A stretch of DNA of 63,308 nucleotides from Streptomyces himastatinicus ATCC 53653 (GTDB taxonomy: Bacteria; Actinomycetota; Actinomycetes; Streptomycetales; Streptomycetaceae): assembly GCF_000158915.1 (NCBI RefSeq), contig NZ_GG657754.1, forward strand, positions 9,173,814 to 9,237,121, written 5' to 3'. Shown here in pieces: positions 23,583-31,510 of the stretch; within the stretch, counting starts at the first letter, position 1; the number at the start of each line of letters is the position of its first letter. Under the pieces are notes generated by a model. The model was not told the origin of the DNA. It saw nothing but the letters and a program-made list of their open reading frames with translations, and searched no databases. A program made the position numbers and the translations under genes.

Positions 23583-26065
23583 ACCAGAACCTTCTCTTCT
23601 TCGAGGGTGCGCAGCCGCTCCTCCGAGTAGCCGAGGAGGTCGCGCAGGACGTACGCGGTGTGCTGGCCGAGTGTCGGCGCGGCGCGGCGGACCGACCCCG
23701 GGGTCAGGGAGAGCGCCGCGCGGGGGCCCTCGACCACCGTCTCGCCGTGCACCGGGTGGGGCAGCCGGACCAGATGGCCGCGGTGGAGCAGCGCCGGATC
23801 GGCGCATAGATCGGCGCTGGACGCGGAGAGATGGGCGGGGACGCCCGCCGCCTGGAGCACGCTCTCGGCCTCCTCTGCCGTGCGGCCCGCGGTCCACGCG
23901 GCGAGGTGCGCGTCGAGTTCGGCTTCCCGGGCGCGGCGTCCGTCGGCGGTGGCGAGGGCGGGGTCGCTGGCGAGGCCGGGGCGGCCGGTGGCGTGGGCGA
24001 GCCGCCGCCACTCCTCGTCGTCGCGGGCGGTCAGGGCGACGTAGCGGGGTGTGCCGCGCTCCGGCAGGCAGGGGTAGACCCCGTGCGGGACAAGCGCTTC
24101 GTCGGCGTTGCCGCGCCGCCGGACCACGGTGCCGTCGGCGGCGTAGTGCGCACAGTAGGGCGACAGGAAGAAGACGCCCGACTCGACCTGGGAGACGTCG
24201 ATGTAGGCGCCGCGGCCGGTCCGCTCGCGCTGTTCGAGCGCGGCGAGCAGCGCGACGAGCGCCAGCCGCGGCCCGACGTAGTCGGTGTACGGGCCGAAGG
24301 GGCCGATCGGCAGGTCGTCCGGCCATCCCACGAGGTCCTGGAAGCCGCTGAGCGAGGCCCCGGTGCTGCCGTACCCGGCGAGCGCCGAGTGCGGGCCCGT
24401 CTGCCCCATCAGGGACGAACTCAGCACGATGAGACGGGGGTTGTGCGCCCGCAAGGTCTCCTGGCCCAGCCCCCAGCGGGCCATCCTGCCGGGCGAGAAG
24501 GACTCCACCACCACATCGGCCCAGGCGGCGAGGTCGGCCGCGACCGCGCGCCCGGCCTCCTTGCCGAGGTCCAGGGCGAGACCGTACTTGCCCGCGTTGG
24601 CGTTGCCGAAGAGGGCCGAGTTCTCCACCCCCGGCACGCCCCCGTGGAACGGCGGCATCAGCCGCGAGGTCTCGATCCGCCGGCTGGACTCGACGCGTAC
24701 CACCTCGGCGCCGTGGTCGGCGAGGGTGCGTCCGACGAGGGGACCGGCGACGACCCACGACAGGTCCAGCACCCGCAGGCCCTCCAGCGCGGGGGCCGGT
24801 GCCCGGTCGGACACCTCCGCGCGCACCCCGGTCCGCCCCGCAGGGGTGGTCCACTCGGTGCGCACCTCGTCGGTGTGCTCGCCGAGCAGCGGCGCGGGAC
24901 GCCGTACGCACGGATACGGGGAGTCGCTGACGTGCGCGAACCGCCCGGGCAGGGTGACCCGGCGCGGCCCGTCGCCGACCGACGTGAAGTAGCCCCGGTG
25001 GGCCAGTTGGGGGCTCGCGGCGACATCGGCCATGTCGGCGATGCCGATGCACAGCAGCCGGTGCTCGACGGCGGCGTCCAGGATCTCCGCCTTCGTCTTC
25101 CGGGCGAACCAGGCGCGGATGTCGCGGCGCGCCGCCCGGAGGTCGTCCTGGGTGACCTCGCCGCTCTCCACCCGCTCCGGCAGCAGCCGCCAGTCCCATG
25201 CGGCGAAGCGCGGCTCGCAGGCGCCCTCGTCGTGCAGCAGCCGGAAGAAGGTGTTGGTGAAGCCCCCCGAGGCGGCGCCCATCGCGAGATGGAACTCGAC
25301 CACGCCGTCCCGGCACGCCCACTTCTTCATCGCGCTCGACGTGGCGGCGCCGCTGCCGCTCCGGTCCGTACGGGCGGTCCGTGCGACGGGGTTGCGCTGC
25401 CACTCGGGGTTCTCGTCACCGACGGCGTCGGCGAGCGCCCGGCCGAGGGTGGCGAGCGGCAGACACGCCTGGACGGAGACGTCGACGAGCTGGCCGCGCC
25501 CGGTGGCGCGCCGGGCCAGGTGGGCGAGCAGCGCACCGGACGCGGCGTCGGCCGACGCGTGCAGATACGCCTGCGGGACGCTGATGCGCACCGGGGGACG
25601 GTCGCCCTCCCGGTGCGGGTCGAGCGGGCCTCCGGCCGCCCAGAGCACCAGGTCGCTGTCGGCGTAGTGGGCCTTGGGGCCGGTGAGCCCGAACGGCGTG
25701 ATGGACGTGTAGACCAGATGCGGATGGGCGCGTAGCAGCCGCCGGTGGCCGAGGCCGCGTTCGGCGAGCCAGGCGGGGGAGAGCGATGTCACCAGGATGT
25801 CGGCCGCGGCGATCAGGGCTTCCAGTGTGGCGATGCCTTTCGGCGCGTCCAGGTCGAGGGCGACGCCGCGTTTGTTCGCGGCGTACGTGTGCCAGTAGAG
25901 CGAACCGCGCGGCGGGCCGCCGGTGAGCGGGGGATGGCGGCGGGCGGGGGAGCCCCTGGCGGGCTCGACCTGGACGGTGTCGGCGCCGAGGTCGGCGAGG
26001 AGGCGGCCGCACAGCAACCCGCGTGCGTCGGTGAGGTCGAGGACCCGTACGTGTTCCAGCATCAT
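23579..26065 (-). CDS. Double-domain CaiB/BaiF CoA-transferase (tandem fusion)
   Basis: An 828-residue protein, twice the normal class III CoA-transferase length. Residues about 1-390 form one complete copy (RVLDLTDARGLLCGRLLADLG; YWHTYAANKRGVALDLD; TGRGQLVDVSVQ) and residues about 410-815 a second (RVLDLSWVVAGPLVGRTLADHG; LFGNANAGKYGLALDLG; RTGRGAYIDVSQVESG). Counting back 22 residues from TGRG, where formyl-CoA transferase has its catalytic Asp, the second half has Asp (YTDYVGPR) while the first has Tyr/His (AYLHASAD). The C-terminal half is therefore probably the active one. It is translationally coupled on both sides. It likely makes the CoA ester of the oxidised acid. Confidence 0.88.
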   Translation of the reverse strand: MMLEHVRVLDLTDARGLLCGRLLADLGADTVQVEPARGSPARRHPPLTGGPPRGSLYWHTYAANKRGVALDLDAPKGIATLEALIAAADILVTSLSPAWLAERGLGHRRLLRAHPHLVYTSITPFGLTGPKAHYADSDLVLWAAGGPLDPHREGDRPPVRISVPQAYLHASADAASGALLAHLARRATGRGQLVDVSVQACLPLATLGRALADAVGDENPEWQRNPVARTARTDRSGSGAATSSAMKKWACRDGVVEFHLAMGAASGGFTNTFFRLLHDEGACEPRFAAWDWRLLPERVESGEVTQDDLRAARRDIRAWFARKTKAEILDAAVEHRLLCIGIADMADVAASPQLAHRGYFTSVGDGPRRVTLPGRFAHVSDSPYPCVRRPAPLLGEHTDEVRTEWTTPAGRTGVRAEVSDRAPAPALEGLRVLDLSWVVAGPLVGRTLADHGAEVVRVESSRRIETSRLMPPFHGGVPGVENSALFGNANAGKYGLALDLGKEAGRAVAADLAAWADVVVESFSPGRMARWGLGQETLRAHNPRLIVLSSSLMGQTGPHSALAGYGSTGASLSGFQDLVGWPDDLPIGPFGPYTDYVGPRLALVALLAALEQRERTGRGAYIDVSQVESGVFFLSPYCAHYAADGTVVRRRGNADEALVPHGVYPCLPERGTPRYVALTARDDEEWRRLAHATGRPGLASDPALATADGRRAREAELDAHLAAWTAGRTAEEAESVLQAAGVPAHLSASSADLCADPALLHRGHLVRLPHPVHGETVVEGPRAALSLTPGSVRRAAPTLGQHTAYVLRDLLGYSEERLRTLEEEKVLV

Positions 26066-26907
26066 CGGCGCGGGCTCCTGCGTCCGGCTTCGAAGATCGC
26101 CGAGGTGTCCGCGAAGCGCTCGGCGAGAAAGGGCGAGGACCCGGGCGCGCTGGTCATCCCGCCGTCCACGCACAGGGTCTCTCCGGTGATGAAGCGCGCG
26201 GCGTCCGAGGCCAGGAAGGCGACGGCCTCGGCGATGTCGTCGGCCTGGATGGGCCGCCCCATCCACGCGGTGTCCGCCATCTTCCGCTCCGCGCCCGCCA
26301 GGTCGGCCGCGTCCCCGGTCGTGACGTCGGCCATCATCGCGGTGACGGTCGCGCCGGGGACGACGGCGTTGACGCGGATCAGGTCGGCGCGCAGCTCGGC
26401 GGCCACGGAGCGGGTGAGGCCGATGACCGCCGCCTTGGCGGCGCTGTAGGCGTGCGGGCCCTGGCCGCCGGAGAGCCCCGCGGGACTGGAGGTCGAGATG
26501 ACGCAGCCGGACCGCCGGGGGCGCATGACCCGGGCCGCGTGCTTCATACCGAGGAACACTCCGCGCAGATTGACCGCGAAGGTACGGTCGACCTCCGCCA
26601 TGTCGGCCGTGCCGATCGGCCCGATGGCCCCGAGGACCGCCGCGTTGTTGAACATGATGTCGAGCTGTCCGTAGCGCCGTACCGCCTCGTCGACCAGCGC
26701 CGCGACGTCGTCCTCGGCGGCGACGTCCGCGGTGAGCACGGTGAGCCGGTCGCCGTGGCCGGAGAGGGCGCCGCCGGGGTCGGGGCCGCGCAGATCGCCC
26801 GCGACGACGGCGGCGCCCTCGTGCAGGAAGCGGCGCACGGTCGCGGCGCCGATCCCGGACATGCCTCCGGTGACGACGGCGACGCGGCCTTCGAGGCGGC
26901 CGGTCAC
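26062..26907 (-). CDS. SDR-family oxidoreductase
   Basis: A 281-residue SDR. It has VTGGMSGIGAATVRRF at the N-terminus, GDLRGPD after strand 2, NNAAVLGA in place of NNAG, the catalytic Ser in STSSPAG, and Tyr-x3-Lys in PHAYSAAKAA. It carries an unusually long C-terminus after CVDGGMTSAPG (about 26 further residues, Arg-rich end). It starts at GTG 26907 overlapping the ferredoxin stop, and its stop overlaps the CoA-transferase start. Placed straight after the P450/ferredoxin pair, it most likely oxidises the alcohol made by the P450 to a ketone or aldehyde. Confidence 0.87.
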   Translation of the reverse strand: MTGRLEGRVAVVTGGMSGIGAATVRRFLHEGAAVVAGDLRGPDPGGALSGHGDRLTVLTADVAAEDDVAALVDEAVRRYGQLDIMFNNAAVLGAIGPIGTADMAEVDRTFAVNLRGVFLGMKHAARVMRPRRSGCVISTSSPAGLSGGQGPHAYSAAKAAVIGLTRSVAAELRADLIRVNAVVPGATVTAMMADVTTGDAADLAGAERKMADTAWMGRPIQADDIAEAVAFLASDAARFITGETLCVDGGMTSAPGSSPFLAERFADTSAIFEAGRRSPRR

Positions 26908-27143
26908 GGCTCGCCGTCCGTCGTGGTGGGCGCCGGTGCCGCGTCGAGCAGGGTGATGGCCATCTCGGGGCAGGCGCTCTCGGCGTCGGCCGCCTGGCCC
27001 AGCAGCGGGCCGGGTACGGGGAGGTCGGTGCCGCGCTGTTCGACGAAGCCTTCCTCGTCGTCGCTCAGCAGATCGGGTGCCACGGTGTAGCAGCGCCCGT
27101 GGCCGGTGCAGCGGGCCGCGTCGAGGCGGAGCCGGGCGGTCAT
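26904..27143 (-). CDS. [3Fe-4S]-type ferredoxin
   Basis: A 79-residue ferredoxin of the actinobacterial P450 partner class. Three Cys ligands are visible: CTGHGRC (Cys12 and Cys18, with His15 at the position that would hold the cluster's fourth Cys) and SACPEMAI (about Cys58). This spacing marks a [3Fe-4S] cluster. A single cluster and an acidic surface (DLLSDDEEGFVEQRG) are typical. The ATG overlaps the P450 stop by four bases, so it is synthesised with the P450 and surely donates electrons to it. The matching reductase is not in this operon; the candidate is at 224-1441. Confidence 0.9.
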   Translation of the reverse strand: MTARLRLDAARCTGHGRCYTVAPDLLSDDEEGFVEQRGTDLPVPGPLLGQAADAESACPEMAITLLDAAPAPTTTDGEP

Positions 27144-28345
27144 GCGTCCCACTCCAGCGGCAGGCTCATCAGCGTCAGCTGGCTGCCCCGCTCCACGAGC
27201 GGCGCGTCGGAGGCGATGCGGTAGTGGGGGATGCGCCGGTGCCATTCGCGCAGCACGATGGCCAGCTCGACGCGGGCCAGGTGCATGCCGAGGCAGCGGT
27301 GCGGCCCCGCGCCGAACCCGAGGTGCTGGTTGACGCCCTTGCGGCCGAGCCGGAACGTCCCGGGCTCGGGGAACTTGCGCGGGTCGCGGTTGGCGGATCC
27401 GATGCCGAGCCACACCACCTCGCCCGCGTCCAGGCGCAGCCCGTCGAGTTCGACGGGGCGGGACACCTCGCGCCCGGCCTGGATGACGAGCGGATAGAGC
27501 CGTATGAACTCCTCGACGGCGGCGGGTACGGCGTCCGGGTCCCCGATGAGGGTCGCGCGGTCGTCGTCGTGCCGTGCGAGGTGCCAGAACATGTAGCCGA
27601 GCGCGCTGCGGGTGGTGTCGAGCCCCGCCATCGTGAGCGTCAGGCAGACGGTGAGGATCTCGTCGTGGGTGAGCGGCTCCTCGTCGGCCCCGCGGCGGGC
27701 CTGGACCAGCCGGGACACCAGGTCGACGGCGGGGTCGAGCGGGTTGCGGCGGCGCTCCCTCACCCGGGCGTCGAAGTAGTCGGTGATGTTGGCCGACGCG
27801 GAGCGGGCGCGCTCCGCGTCGCCGGTGAAGATGCCACCGAAGACGTCCTCGACCCAGGGCACGAAGAACGCGCCGTCCGAGGTGGGCAGGCCGAGCAGGT
27901 CGAGGAAGACGTCGGTGGGGTAGCGGATGGCGAACTCGGCCACGAAGTCGCATCTCCCGAGGGGACGCAGCTCCTCGATCAGCTCGACGCAGCGGGCGGT
28001 GGCGAAGGGCTCCATCCGGCGGACCGCGGCCGGGGAGAAATACGGATTGACCACGCGCCTCAGCCGGGCGTGTTCCTCCCCGCCGAGCTGCTGGGGGAGC
28101 AGGTCGATGCCGCGCTCGGGGTTGAGCGCGCTGGTGACGTCATTGGTGAACGTGTCGGGGTTCTGGAAGCCCTTGAGCACGTCGTCGTACCGGGTCAGCA
28201 TCCAGAAGCCGCGCTCCGTGGTGTCGCTGAAGTGGTAGCGGCTCGCTTCACGTTCGCGGTCGAGAAGGTCGTAGTGTCCGGCGGGAGCGGTCGTGCTCCG
28301 GTAGTCGGTATGACTCACCGGGCACTGCTGGATCTGCTCAGACAT
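27140..28345 (-). CDS. Cytochrome P450
   Basis: A 401-residue soluble bacterial P450. It has the heme-binding FGAGPHRCLG with the thiolate Cys at about residue 351, the I-helix oxygen motif AGLDTTRS, and the substrate-region text LRRVVNPYFSPAAVRRMEPF and GGIFTGD. The ATG at 28345 is preferred over an upstream in-frame start at 28393, because AGGAG precedes it and the upstream stretch holds the promoter. It is first gene of an eight-gene operon, 75 bp after an operator-like dyad. By composition of the operon it probably hydroxylates a hydrophobic cyclic or branched substrate; the family number cannot be assigned by eye. Confidence 0.93.
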   Translation of the reverse strand: MSEQIQQCPVSHTDYRSTTAPAGHYDLLDREREASRYHFSDTTERGFWMLTRYDDVLKGFQNPDTFTNDVTSALNPERGIDLLPQQLGGEEHARLRRVVNPYFSPAAVRRMEPFATARCVELIEELRPLGRCDFVAEFAIRYPTDVFLDLLGLPTSDGAFFVPWVEDVFGGIFTGDAERARSASANITDYFDARVRERRRNPLDPAVDLVSRLVQARRGADEEPLTHDEILTVCLTLTMAGLDTTRSALGYMFWHLARHDDDRATLIGDPDAVPAAVEEFIRLYPLVIQAGREVSRPVELDGLRLDAGEVVWLGIGSANRDPRKFPEPGTFRLGRKGVNQHLGFGAGPHRCLGMHLARVELAIVLREWHRRIPHYRIASDAPLVERGSQLTLMSLPLEWDA

Positions 28346-28419
28346 CGCCACGGCTCCTGGTTCGCTCGTGCGGCCCGTTTGTCGACCCAACATGACCTGA
28401 GGGTTCAGCCCAAGTCAAT

Positions 28420-28435
28420 AACCATGCGCATAGTT
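28420..28435. promoter_or_regulatory. Putative operator AACCAT-GCGC-ATAGTT before the P450 operon
   Basis: AACCATGCGCATAGTT, with arms matching in five of six positions. On the minus strand it is followed directly by TTGACT, a good -35 candidate, so a bound regulator would touch the promoter. It has the same AACYAT-N4-ATRGTT architecture as the sites at 7669 and 19393. Confidence 0.62.
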
Positions 28436-28457
28436 CCGGAGCGGGTGCGGCGGCAGG

Positions 28458-29276
28458 TCAGTCGCGCATACCGCGCCACGCCGTCGTACCGCCGTCCACG
28501 GAGTAGACGGCGCCGGTGATGAACGACGCGTCGTCGGAGGCCAGGAAGCAGACCAGTTTCGCCACTTCCTCCGGCCGCCCCATGCGCGGGATCAGGTGGG
28601 TGCCCGACATCCGGCGCTCCTGTGCCGCGCGGTCCTCGGCGACGCCCAGCCGGGCGCGGCTCATGGGGGTGTCCACGGAGCCGGGGCAGTAGCAGTTGCA
28701 CCGCACGTCGGGCGCCAGGTCGATGGCGCAGGCGCGGGTCAGCTGGATCACCCCGCCCTTGCTGGCGGCGTACGCGGCCGCCGGGTACCCCGTCAGCCCC
28801 GCCACCGACGAGGCGTTCACCACGGAGGGGCCCCGGTCCGAGGCGCGCAGATGCGGCGCGGCGTACTTCGTGGCCAGCCACATCGCCTTGAGGTTGATCC
28901 CCAGCACCGCGTCCCAGGCGTCCTCGGGCAGCGTCTCGAACGTCGCGCCGGGCGCGAAGGCCGAGTCGAGAACGCCCGCGTTGTTCACCAGGACGTCGAT
29001 GCCGCCCATGGCGGACGCCGCCGCGGCGACCATCTCCTCGACCTGGGGCGGGCGCCGCAGGTCGACGGTGATCGCGACCGCCCGCGCGCCCAGCGCGCGC
29101 ACCTCGGCGGCGGCCGACTCGGCGGCCTCCGGGGCGATGTCGGCCAGCGCCACGTGCTCGGCGCCGCGGGCCGCGGCTTCGAGGGCGATGGCGCGGCCCA
29201 TGCCCTGGGCGGCCCCCGTCACGAGATAACGCTTGCCGGGCACTCGTACACCCCCCACAGCGGAAGTAGTGTGCAT
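28458..29276 (-). CDS. SDR-family oxidoreductase (mycofactocin/NAD-type unclear)
   Basis: Up to 272 residues. Core motifs: GKRYLVTGAAQGMGRAIALEA, ADIAPEA after strand 2 (Asp favours NAD), VLVNNAGVLDS, NASSVAG, and Tyr-x3-Lys in AAYAASKGG, ending FITGAVYSVDGGTTAW. The start is uncertain. ATG 29276 lacks a Shine-Dalgarno and overlaps an operator-like sequence, so the message may be leaderless, or GTG starts about 25-40 bases downstream may be used. It is divergent from the SnoaL-like gene and ends 23 bp before the P450 operator. It could interconvert a cyclic alcohol and the ketone taken by the Baeyer-Villiger enzyme. Confidence 0.82.
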   Translation of the reverse strand: MHTTSAVGGVRVPGKRYLVTGAAQGMGRAIALEAAARGAEHVALADIAPEAAESAAAEVRALGARAVAITVDLRRPPQVEEMVAAAASAMGGIDVLVNNAGVLDSAFAPGATFETLPEDAWDAVLGINLKAMWLATKYAAPHLRASDRGPSVVNASSVAGLTGYPAAAYAASKGGVIQLTRACAIDLAPDVRCNCYCPGSVDTPMSRARLGVAEDRAAQERRMSGTHLIPRMGRPEEVAKLVCFLASDDASFITGAVYSVDGGTTAWRGMRD

Positions 29277-29291
29277 ATCATGCGCCTGGTT
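29276..29291. promoter_or_regulatory. Weak operator-like dyad TATCAT-GCGC-CTGGTT
   Basis: It aligns with AACCAT-GCGC-ATAGTT at 13 of 16 positions when R is allowed in the right arm, and keeps the GCGC centre. It lies exactly between the divergent SDR and SnoaL-like genes and overlaps the most upstream SDR start codon. Individually weak; convincing mainly because of its position. Confidence 0.4.
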
Positions 29292-29336
29292 TTGAGATAG
29301 GGTCAAGACGCGGCACACCCGGGGAAGGACGTGGCC

Positions 29337-29777
29337 ATGGACCTTGAGCGACGACTGCGGGACGTGGAGGACCGGCTCGCCCTCCAGGAGTTGGTCGCCC
29401 GGTACTGCCTCGCGATCGACGACCGCGACTGGGAGGCGCTCGCCGCACTGTTCGACGCCGACGCCGCCATGCCCATCCGCGGCGAGGAGGTGCGCGGCCG
29501 GACCGCGGTGGTCGCGGCCCTGCGCGAACGGCTGGCGCCGGTCGCGCGGTCCGTCCACGCGCCGCACTCCTGCGTCCTGGACGAGCTGGACGAGGAGAGC
29601 GCGCGGGGTACGGTGCTGGGCCATGTCGAACTGGGCCTGGCCGACACCACCCACTACGGCGCCCTCCGCTACGCCGACCGTTACGTACGCCGGGCGGACC
29701 GCTGGGTCTTCGCCCGGCGCGAGATGACCTACGTCCACATGGGGCCCTGGTCCGAGGTCGGGCGCTCGCTGCGCTGA
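29337..29777 (+). CDS. SnoaL/NTF2-like (nuclear-transport-factor-2 fold) protein
   Basis: A 146-residue cone-fold protein: MDLERRLRDVEDRLALQELVARYCLAIDDRDWEALAALFDADA is the classic SnoaL_4 opening (first helix pair plus the DRDW turn), followed by strands VLGHVELGLADTTHYGALRYADRYVRRADRW. Members include hydratases, isomerases (limonene-epoxide hydrolase, ketosteroid isomerase folds) and non-catalytic cofactors, so function is open. ATG 29337 is chosen because GAAGGA lies 8 bases before it. It is transcribed toward the Baeyer-Villiger gene, 95 bp upstream of it. A role on a small cyclic intermediate is inference. Confidence 0.8.
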   Translation: MDLERRLRDVEDRLALQELVARYCLAIDDRDWEALAALFDADAAMPIRGEEVRGRTAVVAALRERLAPVARSVHAPHSCVLDELDEESARGTVLGHVELGLADTTHYGALRYADRYVRRADRWVFARREMTYVHMGPWSEVGRSLR

Positions 29778-29797
29778 GGGCCCGCCCCGCCCCCTTA

Positions 29798-29813
29798 AAA
29801 CAGTCGCATATTT
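29798..29813. promoter_or_regulatory. Weak operator-like sequence before the Baeyer-Villiger monooxygenase
   Basis: AAACAGTCGCATATTT, 59 bp upstream of the ATG, in an AT-rich island (TTAAAACAG, CATATTTTG). It keeps the outer AA/TT, the CGC centre and the CATA half-site of the P450 operator, but the arms are poor. The same string could include a -10 element. Confidence 0.35.
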
Positions 29814-29872
29814 TGTGCTTCACTCGTTTTCGTCGCGTCACCTCACCCGCTCACGGTCGGGAGGAACTTCCG

Positions 29873-31503
29873 ATGGCCGACTCCCAGGCGTCCCCGTCCC
29901 CTGCCCACCTCGACGCGGTCGTGGTGGGCGCCGGCTTCGCCGGGCTGTACGCGCTGCACCGGCTGCGCGGCCTCGGCCTGTCGGTCCGCTGCCTCGACGC
30001 GGCGAGCGGCGTGGGGGGTACGTGGTTCTGGAACCGCTACCCGGGCGCGCGGTGCGACGTGGAGAGCATGGACTACTCCTACTCGTTCTCCCCCGAGCTG
30101 GAACAGGAGTGGGTCTGGACCGAGCGCTACCCCGCCCAGCCCGAGATCCTCCGCTATCTGGAACATGTCGCCGACCGCTTCGACCTGCGGCGCGACATCC
30201 GGCTGGAGACCCGGCTGACCCGCGCCGTCTTCGACGAGCGGGACCCCGGATGGGACCTCACCACCGACCGCGGCGGGCCCCTCCGCGCGCGGTTCCTCGT
30301 CATGGCCACAGGCTGTCTCTCCACGGCCCGCGTCCCCGACCTCCCCGGCCTCGACTCCTTCCAGGGCGCGACGTACCACACCGGGAACTGGCCGCACGAA
30401 AGGCGTGGACTTCGGCGGCAGGCGGGTCGGCGTCATCGGCACGGGCTCCTCCGGCACCCAGGCCATCCCGCTGATCGCCGCGCAGGCCGCGCACACCACG
30501 GTCTTCCAGCGCACCGCCAACTTCAGCCTCCCGGCGCGCAACAGGCCGCTCGACCCCGCCGAGCAGCGGGCGCTGAAGGCCCGCTACCGCGAGCACCGCG
30601 CCATGGTCCGCTACTCGCCCAACGGCACCGGCCGCCGCAACAACGACCAGTCGGCGCTGGAGGTCTCGCCGGAGGCGCGCCGGGCCGAGTACGAGGCGCG
30701 CTGGCAGGAGGGCGGGGGCGGCTTCATCGGCGCCTTCAACGATCTGCTTGCCGATGAGCGGGCCAATGACACCGCCGCCGACTTCATCCGGTCCAAGATC
30801 CGGGACATCGTCCATGACCCGGCGGTGGCCGAACTGCTGGTCCCGCGCGGCTTTCCGGTCGGGTCGAAGCGGGTCACCGTCGACACCGGCTATTACGCCA
30901 CCTACAACCGCGACAACGTCACCCTGGTCGATGTCGGTTCGTCCCCGATTGAGAAGATTGTCCCCACCGGCGTACGGACCGCCGACGCCACGTACGAACT
31001 GGACAGCATCGTCTTCGCGACCGGCTTCGACGCCATCACCGGAGCCGTGCTCGCGGTCGACATCCGCGGCCGGGGCGGGCGGAGCCTGCGCGAGAAGTGG
31101 GCGGCGGGCCCCCGCACCTATCTGGGGCTCGCCACGGCGGGCTTCCCCAACCTCTTCCTGATCACCGGCCCCGGAAGCCCCTCGGTGATCAGCAACATGG
31201 TGGTGTCCATCGAGCAGCACGTGGACTGGATCGCCGACCTCCTCCACCACGCCCGGCACGGGCGGCATGGTGTGCGCCGAGGGCGGACGAGGGACGCCGA
31301 GGACACCTGGGTCGCGCACGTCAACGAGGTCGCCGACCGCACCCTCTTCCCGCGCGGCGCATCCTGGTACACGGGAGCGAACATCCCCGGGCAAGCCGCG
31401 GGTCTTCATGCCGTACGTCGGCGGTGTCGGCACCTACCGCCGCCACTGCGAGTCCATCGCCGAGCGCGGCTACCCCGGCTTCCGATTCCTGCCTGGAGCC
31501 TGA
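29873..31503 (+). pseudogene. Type I Baeyer-Villiger monooxygenase, two one-base frameshifts
   Basis: Repaired length is about 543 residues. Frame 1 gives FAD motif VVVGAGFAGLYALHRL, then GGTWFWNRYPGARCDVES, and the family fingerprint FQGATYHTGNWPHE (FxGxxxHxxxWP). At about 30399 one extra A (GAAAGG for GAAGG) shifts the frame; the next frame reads VDFGGRRVGVIGTGSSGTQ (NADP motif) through ATGFDAITGA, FLITGPGSPSVISNM and GANIPG. At about 31389 an extra G shifts to KPRVFMPYVGGVGTYRRH ending at 31503. The enzyme inserts oxygen next to a ketone, giving an ester or lactone. Both errors are homopolymer length changes, so a functional gene with assembly errors is more likely than a true pseudogene. 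Confidence 0.85.
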
Positions 31504-31510
31504 TCCGCGG

